Shown piece after piece: positions 48,066 to 56,144 of a DNA stretch of 64,000 bases. Source of the stretch: Modicisalibacter coralii (GTDB lineage Bacteria; Pseudomonadota; Gammaproteobacteria; Pseudomonadales; Halomonadaceae); contig NZ_QWBW01000010.1 in NCBI RefSeq assembly GCF_004117855.1, forward strand, positions 79,778-143,777, written 5' to 3'. The position numbers and the translations under genes were made by a program. Each line of letters starts with the position of its first letter. The first letter of the stretch is position 1. The notes below the pieces were generated by a model. The model saw only the letters and a list, made by a program, of their open reading frames with translations, ran no database searches and had not been told where the DNA came from.

Positions 48066-48869
48066 TCACATGTTGCGCTTGGCCAACTTGGTCGTCGAGA
48101 CCGCCCCCCTTGGAAGAAACCACAGCAGAGCACTGACGAGAAGCGAAGCGCCCAGAGCGAGAACAAAGGCAAGTGCAGGGGGCAGTGACTCGGCACTGGC
48201 CGCCATCACGGCACTGAAAGCCACCAGGCTGAGCATCCCGAGCTGGGTATCGGCCAGGGTGGCGCGAGCCATCCCGGGCCCGTGACGCTGGTGCAGTGTC
48301 AGGGCGATGGTCAACATGCCGATGGGAAAGCTCAGGGCGATACCGGAGACGGCAGGCGCGATGGAATCGAGTACCACGGTGGCCAGGCAAACGATGATCC
48401 CGGCGAGCGAGCCGCGCATCAGCAAGTCGCCCCAGCACGGCGCTTGCGACACCGTATCGCGCGAAAGCCCCAGGGTGCGCATCAGCCACCGTGCCAATAA
48501 CAGAGCCAACAGGAACACGGCCAATCCCAGCGCCACACCCCCCGGCAAGGAAGCAGCCGCAGCGGCCACCGGTAGCCAGATGAGCGCCGCCAGGGCGACG
48601 CTCACCGACGCCCCAAACCCGCCGGCCAACAGCACGTAGCCCAGGCAGAACGTCAGGGTCGCCAGCATGGCGTGCAGCGATCCCAGGGCCGCCTCGGCAA
48701 CGAACGCCGGTGGCTGCTCACGCAACATGAAGAAGTATCCCGGCCCCAGCACGATGGGGGTTCCGGCCAGCACGCCGCCCAGCCTGGGCCCCAGCCGCGC
48801 CACGGCCAGGGAAACGCCGACCACCACCGACGCCGTGGACAACCACTTGATGAACAAGACACCGAGCAT
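48066..48869 (-). CDS. Integral membrane protein of unknown function
   Basis: A 267-residue protein of about eight hydrophobic segments. Distinctive features are GGVLAGTPIVLGPGYFFMLRE in the first third and a Pro/Gly-rich block SGIALSFPIGMLTIAL in the middle; the two resemble inverted or duplicated halves. No family recognised, although a permease is likely. It lies 18 bp after the second SDR gene on the same strand, so it is the last gene of the imide-hydrolase-like operon. Confidence 0.7.
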   Translation of the reverse strand: MLGVLFIKWLSTASVVVGVSLAVARLGPRLGGVLAGTPIVLGPGYFFMLREQPPAFVAEAALGSLHAMLATLTFCLGYVLLAGGFGASVSVALAALIWLPVAAAAASLPGGVALGLAVFLLALLLARWLMRTLGLSRDTVSQAPCWGDLLMRGSLAGIIVCLATVVLDSIAPAVSGIALSFPIGMLTIALTLHQRHGPGMARATLADTQLGMLSLVAFSAVMAASAESLPPALAFVLALGASLLVSALLWFLPRGAVSTTKLAKRNM

Positions 48870-48887
48870 CGCTGCTCTCCCGACCGG

Positions 48888-49628
48888 CTACATCACGTCG
48901 CCGCTGTTGGGCCCGAGGGTCTGGCCGACATAGAGATCTCCATCCGGCGAGGCGGCCAGCATCAGTGCCGTGGGCGCGACCTCCTCGGCCTTGCCGAAAC
49001 GGCCCAGGGGCAGTTCGGCCTCCTTGTCGGCGATCCATTGCGCGCTCAGGCCCTGCAGCATCGGCGTCAGGATCGGGCCAGGGGCAATGGCATTGGTCAG
49101 CACCCCGAAGGGCGCCAGTTCGTGGGCCATGGCCTTGGTCAGCCCCAGCACCCCCGCTTTCGCCGAACAGTAGTGGGCCAGCCCGACACCGCCCTTCAGC
49201 GCCAGCTGCGAGGCAATGTTGATGATCCGGCCGCGCTTGCGCTCGACCATGTGCGGCGCGACCTGGCGACTGACCAGGAAGACGCCCCGCAAGTTGATGC
49301 CGATCATGCGATCGAAGGTTTCGGTGGCCATCTCCAGCAAGGGAGTCTCGTCCAGGATCCCGGCGCAATTGACCAACACGTCGATGACCCCATGAGCCTT
49401 CAGGACATCATCGACCATGGCCGGCACCGAGGCCTCGTCGGCCACATCCACCGCATGCAGGGTGATACCCGGATCCAGCCTGGGCGCCCATTGGCGACAG
49501 GCCTCGAGATTGAAATCGGCCACGGCGACCGTGGCGCCTTCGGCCTGGAAGCACTCGACGATGGCGCGGCCGATGCCACTGGCGCCCCCCACCACGAGGG
49601 CGACCTGGCCCTGGAGTTTGTTTGTCAT
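48888..49628 (-). CDS. Short-chain dehydrogenase/reductase
   Basis: A 246-residue classical SDR. GGASGIGRA cofactor loop, VADFN (acidic residue, NAD type), NCAGI, INIASQ with the catalytic Ser, and YCSAK as the Tyr-Lys pair. It lies 63 bp after a related SDR gene in the operon headed by the deacetylase-fold hydrolase. Substrate unknown. Confidence 0.92.
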   Translation of the reverse strand: MTNKLQGQVALVVGGASGIGRAIVECFQAEGATVAVADFNLEACRQWAPRLDPGITLHAVDVADEASVPAMVDDVLKAHGVIDVLVNCAGILDETPLLEMATETFDRMIGINLRGVFLVSRQVAPHMVERKRGRIINIASQLALKGGVGLAHYCSAKAGVLGLTKAMAHELAPFGVLTNAIAPGPILTPMLQGLSAQWIADKEAELPLGRFGKAEEVAPTALMLAASPDGDLYVGQTLGPNSGDVM

Positions 49629-49691
49629 GAGAATATCCCGTCTCTTGAGACCGGGAGGCGAGACACCGGCCTCGCCTCCCTCATCAGGCGA

Positions 49692-50480
49692 TCAGCTCGG
49701 CCAGCGCACGGTCAGCCCGCCATCGACGATCAATTGCTGCCCCGTCACATACGACGCATCGTCGCTGGTCAGAAAGCGCACCGTGCGCGCGACTTCCTCG
49801 GCGCGCCCCACCCGACCCGCCGGGATCATGTCGCCGGCGGCGGCCAGACCATCGGGCCCCAACGAGTTCACCGGATCGAGCGATTGCGGGGTCTCGATCA
49901 GGCCGGGTATCAAGGTATTGACGCGTATCCCGCGGGGCGCGAGTTCGACCGCCAGCGACCTAACCAGCCCCAGCAGGCCACTCTTGGCCGCCGCGTAGTG
50001 GGCGTGATCGTCCCAGCCATAGACGCCGCCCGCGATCGAGGAGATAGCGACCATCGCGCCGGGCCCGGTCATCATCCGGGATGCCCCGCGAAAGACGCGC
50101 ATCACTCCGGTCAGGTCCACCGACAGCATGTCGTCCCACGCCGCGTCCGAGAGGTCCTCGAGCGATGCCTGACGCAGGATGCCGGCACCGGCCACGGCGA
50201 TATCCAGGCGGCCGAAGTGGTCGATGGCCGCCCGCGCGAAGGCCTCGCACTGTTCGCCATCGCGCACATCCAGCGCCACGGGCAGGCACTCCCCGCCCGC
50301 GCCCCTCACCGCCGCGACGGTTTCCGCCACATCGTGGGGATCGCCCGGATAGTAGCCTGCGACCACGTTGACGCCGGCCCGAGCGTAGCTGACCGCCAGG
50401 GCCTGGCCGATTCCGCTGGCCGCGCCGGAAATGATCGCGACCTTGCCCGCCAGACCGTCATCTCGTGTCAGTGCATTCAT
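49692..50480 (-). CDS. Short-chain dehydrogenase/reductase
   Basis: A 262-residue classical SDR: SGAASGIGQ cofactor loop, AGAGI, AISSIAGG with the catalytic Ser, YAAAK as Tyr-Lys, and a C-terminal GQQLIVDGGL. After strand 2 it has AGYYPGDPH rather than an acidic residue, which may permit NADP. The start overlaps the stop codon of the MFS gene (ATGA). Confidence 0.92.
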   Translation of the reverse strand: MNALTRDDGLAGKVAIISGAASGIGQALAVSYARAGVNVVAGYYPGDPHDVAETVAAVRGAGGECLPVALDVRDGEQCEAFARAAIDHFGRLDIAVAGAGILRQASLEDLSDAAWDDMLSVDLTGVMRVFRGASRMMTGPGAMVAISSIAGGVYGWDDHAHYAAAKSGLLGLVRSLAVELAPRGIRVNTLIPGLIETPQSLDPVNSLGPDGLAAAGDMIPAGRVGRAEEVARTVRFLTSDDASYVTGQQLIVDGGLTVRWPS

Positions 50481-51838
50481 GCCACGGCCTCCTCGATGGC
50501 GTCATGCTGGCGATGGTCCACGTGACGAGTGCCGAACATCAGCAGGCCACTCAGGAGCAACGGCAGGGAGCCGGCCAGGATGGCCGCCCAGGTCATGGTG
50601 ACCCCCATCGTCAGCAGCAGGGATACCAGCCCCGAGCCCACGATGGCCCCCACCGGCGCCATCACGTGCGCCACGTTGGCTCCGGTGCCACGAACATGAG
50701 CCGGGAAGGACTCGCCCATGTAGAAGAGGATGGCGGCGAAGGGGCCCAGCAGGAAGAACAGCGTGATGGCATACATCAGATAGACGAAACCATCGCTGGC
50801 TGGGCCGAGCAGCATCAACAGACTGGCCAAGCCGCCGAGCAGGAAGCCCATGAGTACCGTGTTGCGACGCCCGATGCGGTCGCCCACCCAACCGTGGGTC
50901 AGGTAACCCACGAAGCCTACCGCGTTGGCCAGGATCAACACATACAGCGAGCTCTCGAAACTCACACCCTTGGCCTCGACCAGGACCGTCGTGCCCAGCA
51001 CGGCGAAGACCTGGATCGCCATCCAGCTGAACAGCCAGACCAGCGACAAGGAGATGGTATGGCGACGCAACTCCGGCGCCAGCACGCCTTTCAGGCCCAG
51101 ATTATTGCCGGTATTGACTACCACGTCGTGCTCGGCGGCCAGTTGCGCCGCCCCCTCGGCATCGCCGGACTTGCGCCGACGCTCGACTTCCTTCATCGCC
51201 GCGAATACCGGCGACTCCGGCAGCTTGAGCGCCATCACGATGACGATGATCGACGCGCAGGCAGCGACGAAGAAACTGCCGCGCCAACCCACCACGGGCA
51301 GCAGCAACGAGGTCATCCCCGCCGCGCACAAGGCGCCGACCGGCCAGCCGCTCTGGACCAGGCTGTACATGAAGCCACGCCCCTTGGCCTTCTTGTAGAT
51401 CTCGTTGAGATAGACGGCATTGACCACCTCTTCGGAAACCGCGAAGCCGGAAAAGGCCCGGATGATGACCAGCGAGGCCGCCCCGATGGCGACCCCCGAC
51501 AGACCGGAACTGACCGCCCCGCCGATGACCAGCAGGATCAACGTCTTCTTGCGCCCGAAGTGGTCGAGCATGGTGCCGACCACCAGAGACACGAAAAACA
51601 CCCCGATGGTCGCCCAGGTGTTGACCGCCGTGGCCTTGGCCGGACTCCAGCCGAAATCGTCGGCGATGACGGGTAGCAAGGTGCCGAACAGGGTGTAGTC
51701 GTAGACCGACGCCACCCAGGCAATGAAACAGACCAGCGAGGCATAGCCGATCTGTTTCTTGGTGATGACTCTATTCCAGGGCTCGTCGGCACTGCCGCGA
51801 TGCCCTGGGGAAGAAACGCTCGAGGTTGGCTCGGTCAT
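50477..51838 (-). CDS. MFS transporter (AAHS/sialate-type)
   Basis: A 453-residue twelve-span permease. Motifs: ASVYDYTLFGTLLPVIADDFGWS in span 1, GTMLDHFGRKKTLI after span 2, and GWVGDRIGRRNTVL at the start of the second half. A central cytoplasmic loop of about 70 residues (MKEVERRRKSGDAEGAAQ...) is typical of aromatic-acid or sialate-type symporters. Second gene of the operon. ATG 51838 is preferred over 51853 because GAGGG lies upstream. Confidence 0.88.
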   Translation of the reverse strand: MTEPTSSVSSPGHRGSADEPWNRVITKKQIGYASLVCFIAWVASVYDYTLFGTLLPVIADDFGWSPAKATAVNTWATIGVFFVSLVVGTMLDHFGRKKTLILLVIGGAVSSGLSGVAIGAASLVIIRAFSGFAVSEEVVNAVYLNEIYKKAKGRGFMYSLVQSGWPVGALCAAGMTSLLLPVVGWRGSFFVAACASIIVIVMALKLPESPVFAAMKEVERRRKSGDAEGAAQLAAEHDVVVNTGNNLGLKGVLAPELRRHTISLSLVWLFSWMAIQVFAVLGTTVLVEAKGVSFESSLYVLILANAVGFVGYLTHGWVGDRIGRRNTVLMGFLLGGLASLLMLLGPASDGFVYLMYAITLFFLLGPFAAILFYMGESFPAHVRGTGANVAHVMAPVGAIVGSGLVSLLLTMGVTMTWAAILAGSLPLLLSGLLMFGTRHVDHRQHDAIEEAVA

Positions 51839-51895
51839 CGACGTCACCCTCATTTTCGATTGTCGTTGTGTGGTGATGCGGAAGCGATTACGGGG

Positions 51896-52777
51896 TTACT
51901 TCCTCGGGTTGCGCTTGGCGAAATCGTCGGCGATCTCGTCGAACGTGCAGAAACGCACGCCCTCGTGGCTCTGCATGTGCTCGATGAGACGCTCGAGCAT
52001 CATGAGCACCTGGGGGCGCCCCGACACGTCGGGATGGATGGTCATGGTGAAGACCGCGTAGTCGTTCTCGCGGTAGACCCAGTCGAACTGGTCCTGCCAC
52101 ATCTCGCCAAGATGCCGGGGGCTGACGAAGCCATGGCTGTTGGGGGATTTCTTGATGAACATCATCGGCGGCAGATCGTCGAGATACCAGTTGGCGGGAA
52201 TCTCGATCAAGTCGGTTTCCTGCCCCCGGACCAGCGGCTTCATCCACTCCTTGGCGGGCTTGGAGTAATCGATCTTGGTCCAGGAATCACCGACGCGTAC
52301 GTAGTAGGGGTGGAAATCGTCGTGCATCAGGCTGTGGTCGTACTTGATGCCACGCTCGAGCAGGAGCTCGTTGGTCACCGGGCTGAATTCCCACCAGGGG
52401 GCCACGTAACCGGTGGGTCGCTTGCCGGACAGGTTGGTGACCAGCTCGATGTTGTAATCGAGCACGTCGCGTTCCTGTTCACGGGTCATGGCAATGGGAT
52501 TTTCGTGGCTATAGCCATGGACACCGACCTCGTGCCCGGCATCGACGACGGCCTTCATCTGCTCGGGGAAGGTCTCGATGCTGTGACCGGGGATGAACCA
52601 GGTCGTCTTGAGACCGTAGCGCTCGAACAGCTTGAGCAGACGCGGCGCACCGACTTCACCGGCGAACAGGCCGCGGGAGATATCGTCGGGTGAATCCTCG
52701 CCACCATAGGAACCGAGCCAACCGGCAACGGCATCGACGTCGACGCCAAACGCGCAGAGGATCTCTTTCTTGGCCAT
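51896..52777 (-). CDS. Polysaccharide-deacetylase-fold hydrolase, candidate cyclic imide hydrolase
   Basis: A 293-residue NodB-fold enzyme with the metal triad D15 or D13 ([10 protein letters not shown]), H87 and H91 (VHGYSHE). It belongs to the HpPgdA/PuuE branch, which includes enzymes that open cyclic amides. The reported imidase of Pseudomonas putida YZ-26 has this fold and, as I recall, the same length. It has no signal peptide, so cell-wall deacetylation is unlikely. It heads an operon with an MFS permease and two SDRs, while a nearby operon carries an amidase; ring opening followed by half-amide hydrolysis is the proposed path. Confidence 0.8.
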   Translation of the reverse strand: MAKKEILCAFGVDVDAVAGWLGSYGGEDSPDDISRGLFAGEVGAPRLLKLFERYGLKTTWFIPGHSIETFPEQMKAVVDAGHEVGVHGYSHENPIAMTREQERDVLDYNIELVTNLSGKRPTGYVAPWWEFSPVTNELLLERGIKYDHSLMHDDFHPYYVRVGDSWTKIDYSKPAKEWMKPLVRGQETDLIEIPANWYLDDLPPMMFIKKSPNSHGFVSPRHLGEMWQDQFDWVYRENDYAVFTMTIHPDVSGRPQVLMMLERLIEHMQSHEGVRFCTFDEIADDFAKRNPRK

Positions 52778-52872
52778 CTTGAACACCTCGTTGTTGAGTC
52801 TTGGGAAGGGTGTGCTGGTACGGACGACGACAGCCGCCGCGGCCGCCGATTTACTGAAGACTGGATACAAAG

Positions 52873-52881
52873 GTCATTTTT
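52873..52881 (+). promoter_or_regulatory. Candidate regulator site GTCATTTTT
   Basis: Located 96 bp upstream of the hydrolase gene start inside ACAAAGGTCATTTTTGT, a partial palindrome. The same short motif recurs near the gntR and NCS1 genes. Confidence 0.4.
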
Positions 52882-52987
52882 GTCAAGACAAGCCTTCCAC
52901 ACACCCTTGACCGCCTCTTTCTTGGGAATGGCCATAAACTCAGGCTTTAAGCCTGACAAATCCAATGAACCCAGGGTTATTCCCGAT

Positions 52988-53017
52988 AAAAAAACAGAAT
53001 AATGAACGATTATTCTG
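52988..53017 (-). terminator. AT-rich hairpin with T tract downstream of gntR
   Basis: The minus strand reads CAGAATAAT-CGTTC-ATTATTCTG followed by seven T: a perfect 9-bp stem plus T tract, 178 bp after the gntR stop codon. It could end the gntR transcript before the hydrolase operon; the palindrome could equally be an operator. Confidence 0.55.
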
Positions 53018-53080
53018 AATCGATAGATTCAGCTCGCGATCCCGGCGAGGAAAAGACAGCGCCAATCCAATTCTAGAAAC

Positions 53081-53116
53081 GTCATTTTCAATCAATTGAA
53101 TACAAAAGTCGTTTTA
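53081..53116 (+). promoter_or_regulatory. Two candidate regulator sites, GTCATTTTC and GTCGTTTTA
   Basis: Direct repeats at 53081-53089 and 53108-53116, 27 bp apart, each flanked on the left by an A tract (GAAACGTCATTTTC, AAAAGTCGTTTTA). They lie just past the end of gntR. Confidence 0.35.
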
Positions 53117-53194
53117 CGCCGAAACAAGCCGCAACGACCTGACGCCCCGCCGCCCAAGGACGTACAGGAGAGAAACGGAAAAGCAGGGAGAGGC

Positions 53195-54214
53195 TCAGGT
53201 GATCTTGAGCAGGTAAGGGGGCAGGTTGGGCTCGGGGAAGACCGACAGCACCTTCAGCCGACGACGGGAACGCTCGGCCGCCGCCTGGAGGTGCGACTGC
53301 AGACTGGACGCCGCCGCGTCGAAGGCGCCGAACAGCAGGTGATCGAGGACCAGCTTGTGCTCCATCAGCAGCGGCTCGTCCGGCGGTACGCCCAGCGTCT
53401 GAAAGAAGATGCGATTGACGATGACGGGCAGTTGGCTCTGACCGATCATTTCGCGAGCCTTGCGATTGGGATAGAGCCGCAGGCAGCGCTGATGCAGGTC
53501 CTGCTCCAGCCGCGTGATGGCAGCGGCGCTCTGGCGCTCCGGATGGTCGATCAGGCACTGAACCGCCTCCCGCATCGCCTCCAGCTCGGCGCGATCCAGC
53601 AGCGGACCGGAGACCTTGAGCGCCGCCGGTTCCAGCAACACGCGAATCTCATAGTCCTCGGCCACCGCCTGGGCCGTCAGCGGGCCGGCCAGCCAGTGCG
53701 AATGGCGATCCTTTTCGATCAGCCGCTGATTGCGCAACCGACCCAGCACCTCCCTGGCCACGGTACGACTGACCCCGTGATGTTCGCTCAACACGGTCTC
53801 GATGATGCGAAAATGACCGAAGGCCAGGCAGGTCGCCACGGCCTCCTCGACCTGGGGGTAAATGCGATCGGCGGCCGACCGGGTATCCACGGCGGGCTGC
53901 TCGCCACCCCCCAGGCCCAGCATGTCGGGCGTCAGCGGGTCACGTACCGGCTCCACCGACTCCGGGTCCGACGTCGCCAGAAAGCCCCGCCCCTCGAAAC
54001 GGCTGATCAGCCCCTGCTGGTGCAACAGCTCCAGCGCCTTGCGCACGGGGCCGCGGCTGGTGCCGAAAAGCCGGGCGATGGGGCCCTCGAGCAGAATCTG
54101 ATTGGACGGCAGGCGCCGCGCCTGGATGGCCTCGCGCAACGTCTCCTGGATCATGACATACCGCGGCGCACGCCCCTCCTGCCGCTTGCTCGAACTGTCT
54201 GCAGTGGCCAGCAC
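53195..54214 (-). CDS. GntR-family regulator with two winged-helix domains and an FCD-like domain
   Basis: A 339-residue protein. A first GntR wHTH occupies about 18-80 (EGPIARLFGTSRGPVRKALELLHQQGLISRFEGRGFL). A second wHTH-like unit occupies about 113-175 (IIETVLSEHHGVSRTVAREVLGRLRNQRLIEKDRHSHWL). An FCD-type all-helical ligand domain follows (about 180-325). Ordinary FadR/FCD regulators have only one wHTH and about 230 residues. The start is a GTG at 54214, preceded by GGAGG. It lies between the two operons of the proposed cyclic-imide regulon and is divergent from the NCS1 operon. Confidence 0.88.
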   Translation of the reverse strand: MLATADSSSKRQEGRAPRYVMIQETLREAIQARRLPSNQILLEGPIARLFGTSRGPVRKALELLHQQGLISRFEGRGFLATSDPESVEPVRDPLTPDMLGLGGGEQPAVDTRSAADRIYPQVEEAVATCLAFGHFRIIETVLSEHHGVSRTVAREVLGRLRNQRLIEKDRHSHWLAGPLTAQAVAEDYEIRVLLEPAALKVSGPLLDRAELEAMREAVQCLIDHPERQSAAAITRLEQDLHQRCLRLYPNRKAREMIGQSQLPVIVNRIFFQTLGVPPDEPLLMEHKLVLDHLLFGAFDAAASSLQSHLQAAAERSRRRLKVLSVFPEPNLPPYLLKIT

Positions 54215-54330
54215 CCACTCCTCCCTGACGTCATCGACTCGTTCCTCGCGCTCGGCACGTTCGGCGCGAAACGCCCCATCACGGGCGCCGGCCTATTTTG
54301 ACACTTCCCCCCAGGCCTTTCGAGGTCAAG

Positions 54331-54362
54331 AAAAACGACCCATGGAACCGATCGTCATTTTT
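54331..54362. promoter_or_regulatory. Inverted pair of candidate regulator sites
   Basis: AAAAACGAC (54331-54339) and GTCATTTTT (54354-54362) form an inverted repeat, 8 of 9 bases matching, 14 bp apart. It lies 117 bp upstream of gntR's own start and about 210 bp upstream of the NCS1 start, and shares the GTCRTTTTT motif with the hydrolase-operon region. Confidence 0.45.
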
Positions 54363-54504
54363 CTCACATCGTGAATTCATGGCCAACCAGAAAACCGCCA
54401 ATAAACAGTCTTTTGAAGGCGCTACGAGATGTCCTGAAGCAAAACCTCCTCGCCACCCCTTGGCATAAAATGATCTTTGTATTCATACTGCAATTACTGC
54501 ACGA

Positions 54505-54533
54505 CACCCGCGACGGCTTGCCGTCGACGGGTG
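54505..54533 (+). promoter_or_regulatory. Leader hairpin of the NCS1 operon
   Basis: CACCCGCGACGGC-TT-GCCGTCG-A-CGGGTG: a 13-bp stem with one bulged base and a tight loop, ending 41 bp before the NCS1 start codon and 27 bp before its GAGGAA site. No T tract follows, so it is not a plain terminator. Possible attenuation or mRNA-stability element. Confidence 0.45.
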
Positions 54534-54574
54534 CCGGCCTACAACAAACACACAACATCTCGAGGAACGCTGCA

Positions 54575-56095
54575 GTGGCCCATCAACAACGCAACCCCGA
54601 CAGTCGCAGCACCGCCGAAGGCGGCGGCGCCCGGCAACACCTGCTCGAAGCCGCCATCCTGCCGGTCTGGCTCAACCAGCGCACCATCGGCTTCTTCGGC
54701 TTCATCTGGCTGTGGATCGGCATGGCCGTGATCATCGCCACCTTCCAGCTCGGTGCCGGCGGCGTCGCCGGCCTGCCGCTACTTCACGTCGTCGCCATCA
54801 TCTTCTTCGCCAACCTGGTGCTCGGCGTCGTAATGAGTCTCACGGCGGATATCGGCACCGAACATGGCCTCTCCTTCGCCGTCTACCTGCGTGCGCCCTT
54901 CGGGATCAAGGGCACCCACCTGCCTGCGGTGTCGCGCGGCATCGTCGCCGCTATCTGGTTCGGCGTGCAGACCTACCTCGGCGCGCTGGCCCTCAACGGG
55001 ATCGTCGAATATCTCTGGGGGTTCGATAACTGGCCTCTGTGGTACACCCTGTTCGCCGTCGTGCAGATCGCCAACACCGCGCTCGGCATCCGCGCCGTGG
55101 AGCTGCTGGCCTCCATCGCGGCGCCCTGCATCGTGGCCATCTCGGTGTGGATGTATTTCACCCTCGACGTGCTGGCCAAGACCCAGGGCATCAATATCTG
55201 GACCTTCGTCGGCGATCAGGATATCGCCGCCCTGGGACTGTTCTTCGCCAACATGGCGTTCTGGTCGGCGCTGGCGGTGGACATCCCCAACCTGACGCGC
55301 TTTCTACGCACCCCCGGCGGTGAGCGCAATTTCTTCACCCGCAACCGCAACGTGTTCGTCGCTCAGTTCCTGGCGCTGCCCGCCACGCAAGCCTGGATCG
55401 CCCTGATCGGCGGGGTCTCCTTCATCGCCGCGGGCGACTGGAACCCGGTCACGGTCATTCAAGGCCAGGGCGGCGGCCTGACCCTGATCGCATTGCTGCT
55501 GATGGTGATCCTCGCCCAGTGGTCCACCAACAACGCCGCCAACCTGATCCCCGCCGCGCTCACCTTCGTCAACGCCGGGGCACCGCGGGTCAGCTACCCG
55601 GTTGCCCTGGTCATCGCCGGGGTGATCGGTACCGCCGCCATGCCCTGGCTGATCCTCGATCATCTATTCACCTTTCTGAGTTACTACGGTGCCATCCTCT
55701 CGGCCGTCGGCGGCATCATGGTGGCGGACTATTACCTGTTGCGACGCCGGCGCCTCAACGTGCCCGCGCTCTTCGACACCGAGGGCCAGTTCCGCTTTGC
55801 CAACGGCTTCAACCCCGCCGGCATCATCGCCTGGGTGGCGGGCGGCGTCATGGCGCTGGTATTTCTGGAATACGCCTACGCCGTCGGTTTCGTCACCGCG
55901 CTCGTAGTGTATCTGGTACTGATGAAGGGCTGGATCCTGCGCCGCTACCCCCAGCAGGAACTGGTCTCCGATTTCGATGACCGCTTTCTGGCGACATCGG
56001 TGGGGCGCAACTGGGTCTATACCGAGCAGGGGCGTTTCGAGCGCCTGAGTACCGACGATATTCCTGCCTCGGCGCTGAAGCGCGAGGATCGCTGA
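54575..56095 (+). CDS. NCS1-family permease (nucleobase/hydantoin/allantoin type)
   Basis: A 506-residue permease with about twelve spans, from LPVWLNQRTIGFFGFIWLWIGMAV near the start through LRAPFGIKGTHLPAVSRGIVAAIWFGVQTYLG (the NCS1 span-3 region) to WSTNNAANLIPAAL. NCS1 carriers take up small nitrogen heterocycles (cytosine, uracil, allantoin, hydantoin) with sodium or protons. The GTG start at 54575 has GAGGAA 8 nt upstream; the longer frame gives a non-conserved leader. First gene of a five-gene operon, divergent from gntR; it may carry the cyclic imide. Confidence 0.9.
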   Translation: MAHQQRNPDSRSTAEGGGARQHLLEAAILPVWLNQRTIGFFGFIWLWIGMAVIIATFQLGAGGVAGLPLLHVVAIIFFANLVLGVVMSLTADIGTEHGLSFAVYLRAPFGIKGTHLPAVSRGIVAAIWFGVQTYLGALALNGIVEYLWGFDNWPLWYTLFAVVQIANTALGIRAVELLASIAAPCIVAISVWMYFTLDVLAKTQGINIWTFVGDQDIAALGLFFANMAFWSALAVDIPNLTRFLRTPGGERNFFTRNRNVFVAQFLALPATQAWIALIGGVSFIAAGDWNPVTVIQGQGGGLTLIALLLMVILAQWSTNNAANLIPAALTFVNAGAPRVSYPVALVIAGVIGTAAMPWLILDHLFTFLSYYGAILSAVGGIMVADYYLLRRRRLNVPALFDTEGQFRFANGFNPAGIIAWVAGGVMALVFLEYAYAVGFVTALVVYLVLMKGWILRRYPQQELVSDFDDRFLATSVGRNWVYTEQGRFERLSTDDIPASALKREDR

Positions 56096-56144
56096 GCATC
56101 GGCGGGCGTTACCGGGTGACGCCCGCTCAACCGGGAGACAACCC

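Larger units (their letters stand above)
52778..53194. other. Control region between gntR and the hydrolase operon
   Basis: About 415 bp, clearly more AT-rich than its flanks, no gene. It contains an AT-rich hairpin with a T tract (52988-53017), the small palindrome TGAATC-GATA-GATTCA (53016-53031) and three GTCRTTTT motifs at 52873, 53081 and 53108. Confidence 0.6.
54215..54574. other. Divergent control region between gntR and the NCS1 operon
   Basis: About 360 bp without a gene. An open frame upstream of the NCS1 start (from 54371) has unlike composition and no ribosome binding site, so I treat it as leader. It contains two opposed GTCRTTTTT motifs and a strong hairpin in the presumed mRNA leader. 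Confidence 0.6.

Noticed and set aside
47470..48489. A 339-codon minus-strand frame spanning the TauE upstream region and part of the next gene.
   Set aside because: No domain, overlaps two genes with membrane-protein character and has shadow-like residue content.
51896..52777. Cell-wall or chitin deacetylase as the function of the NodB-fold protein.
   Set aside because: No signal peptide or membrane anchor, and the gene context is small-molecule catabolism.
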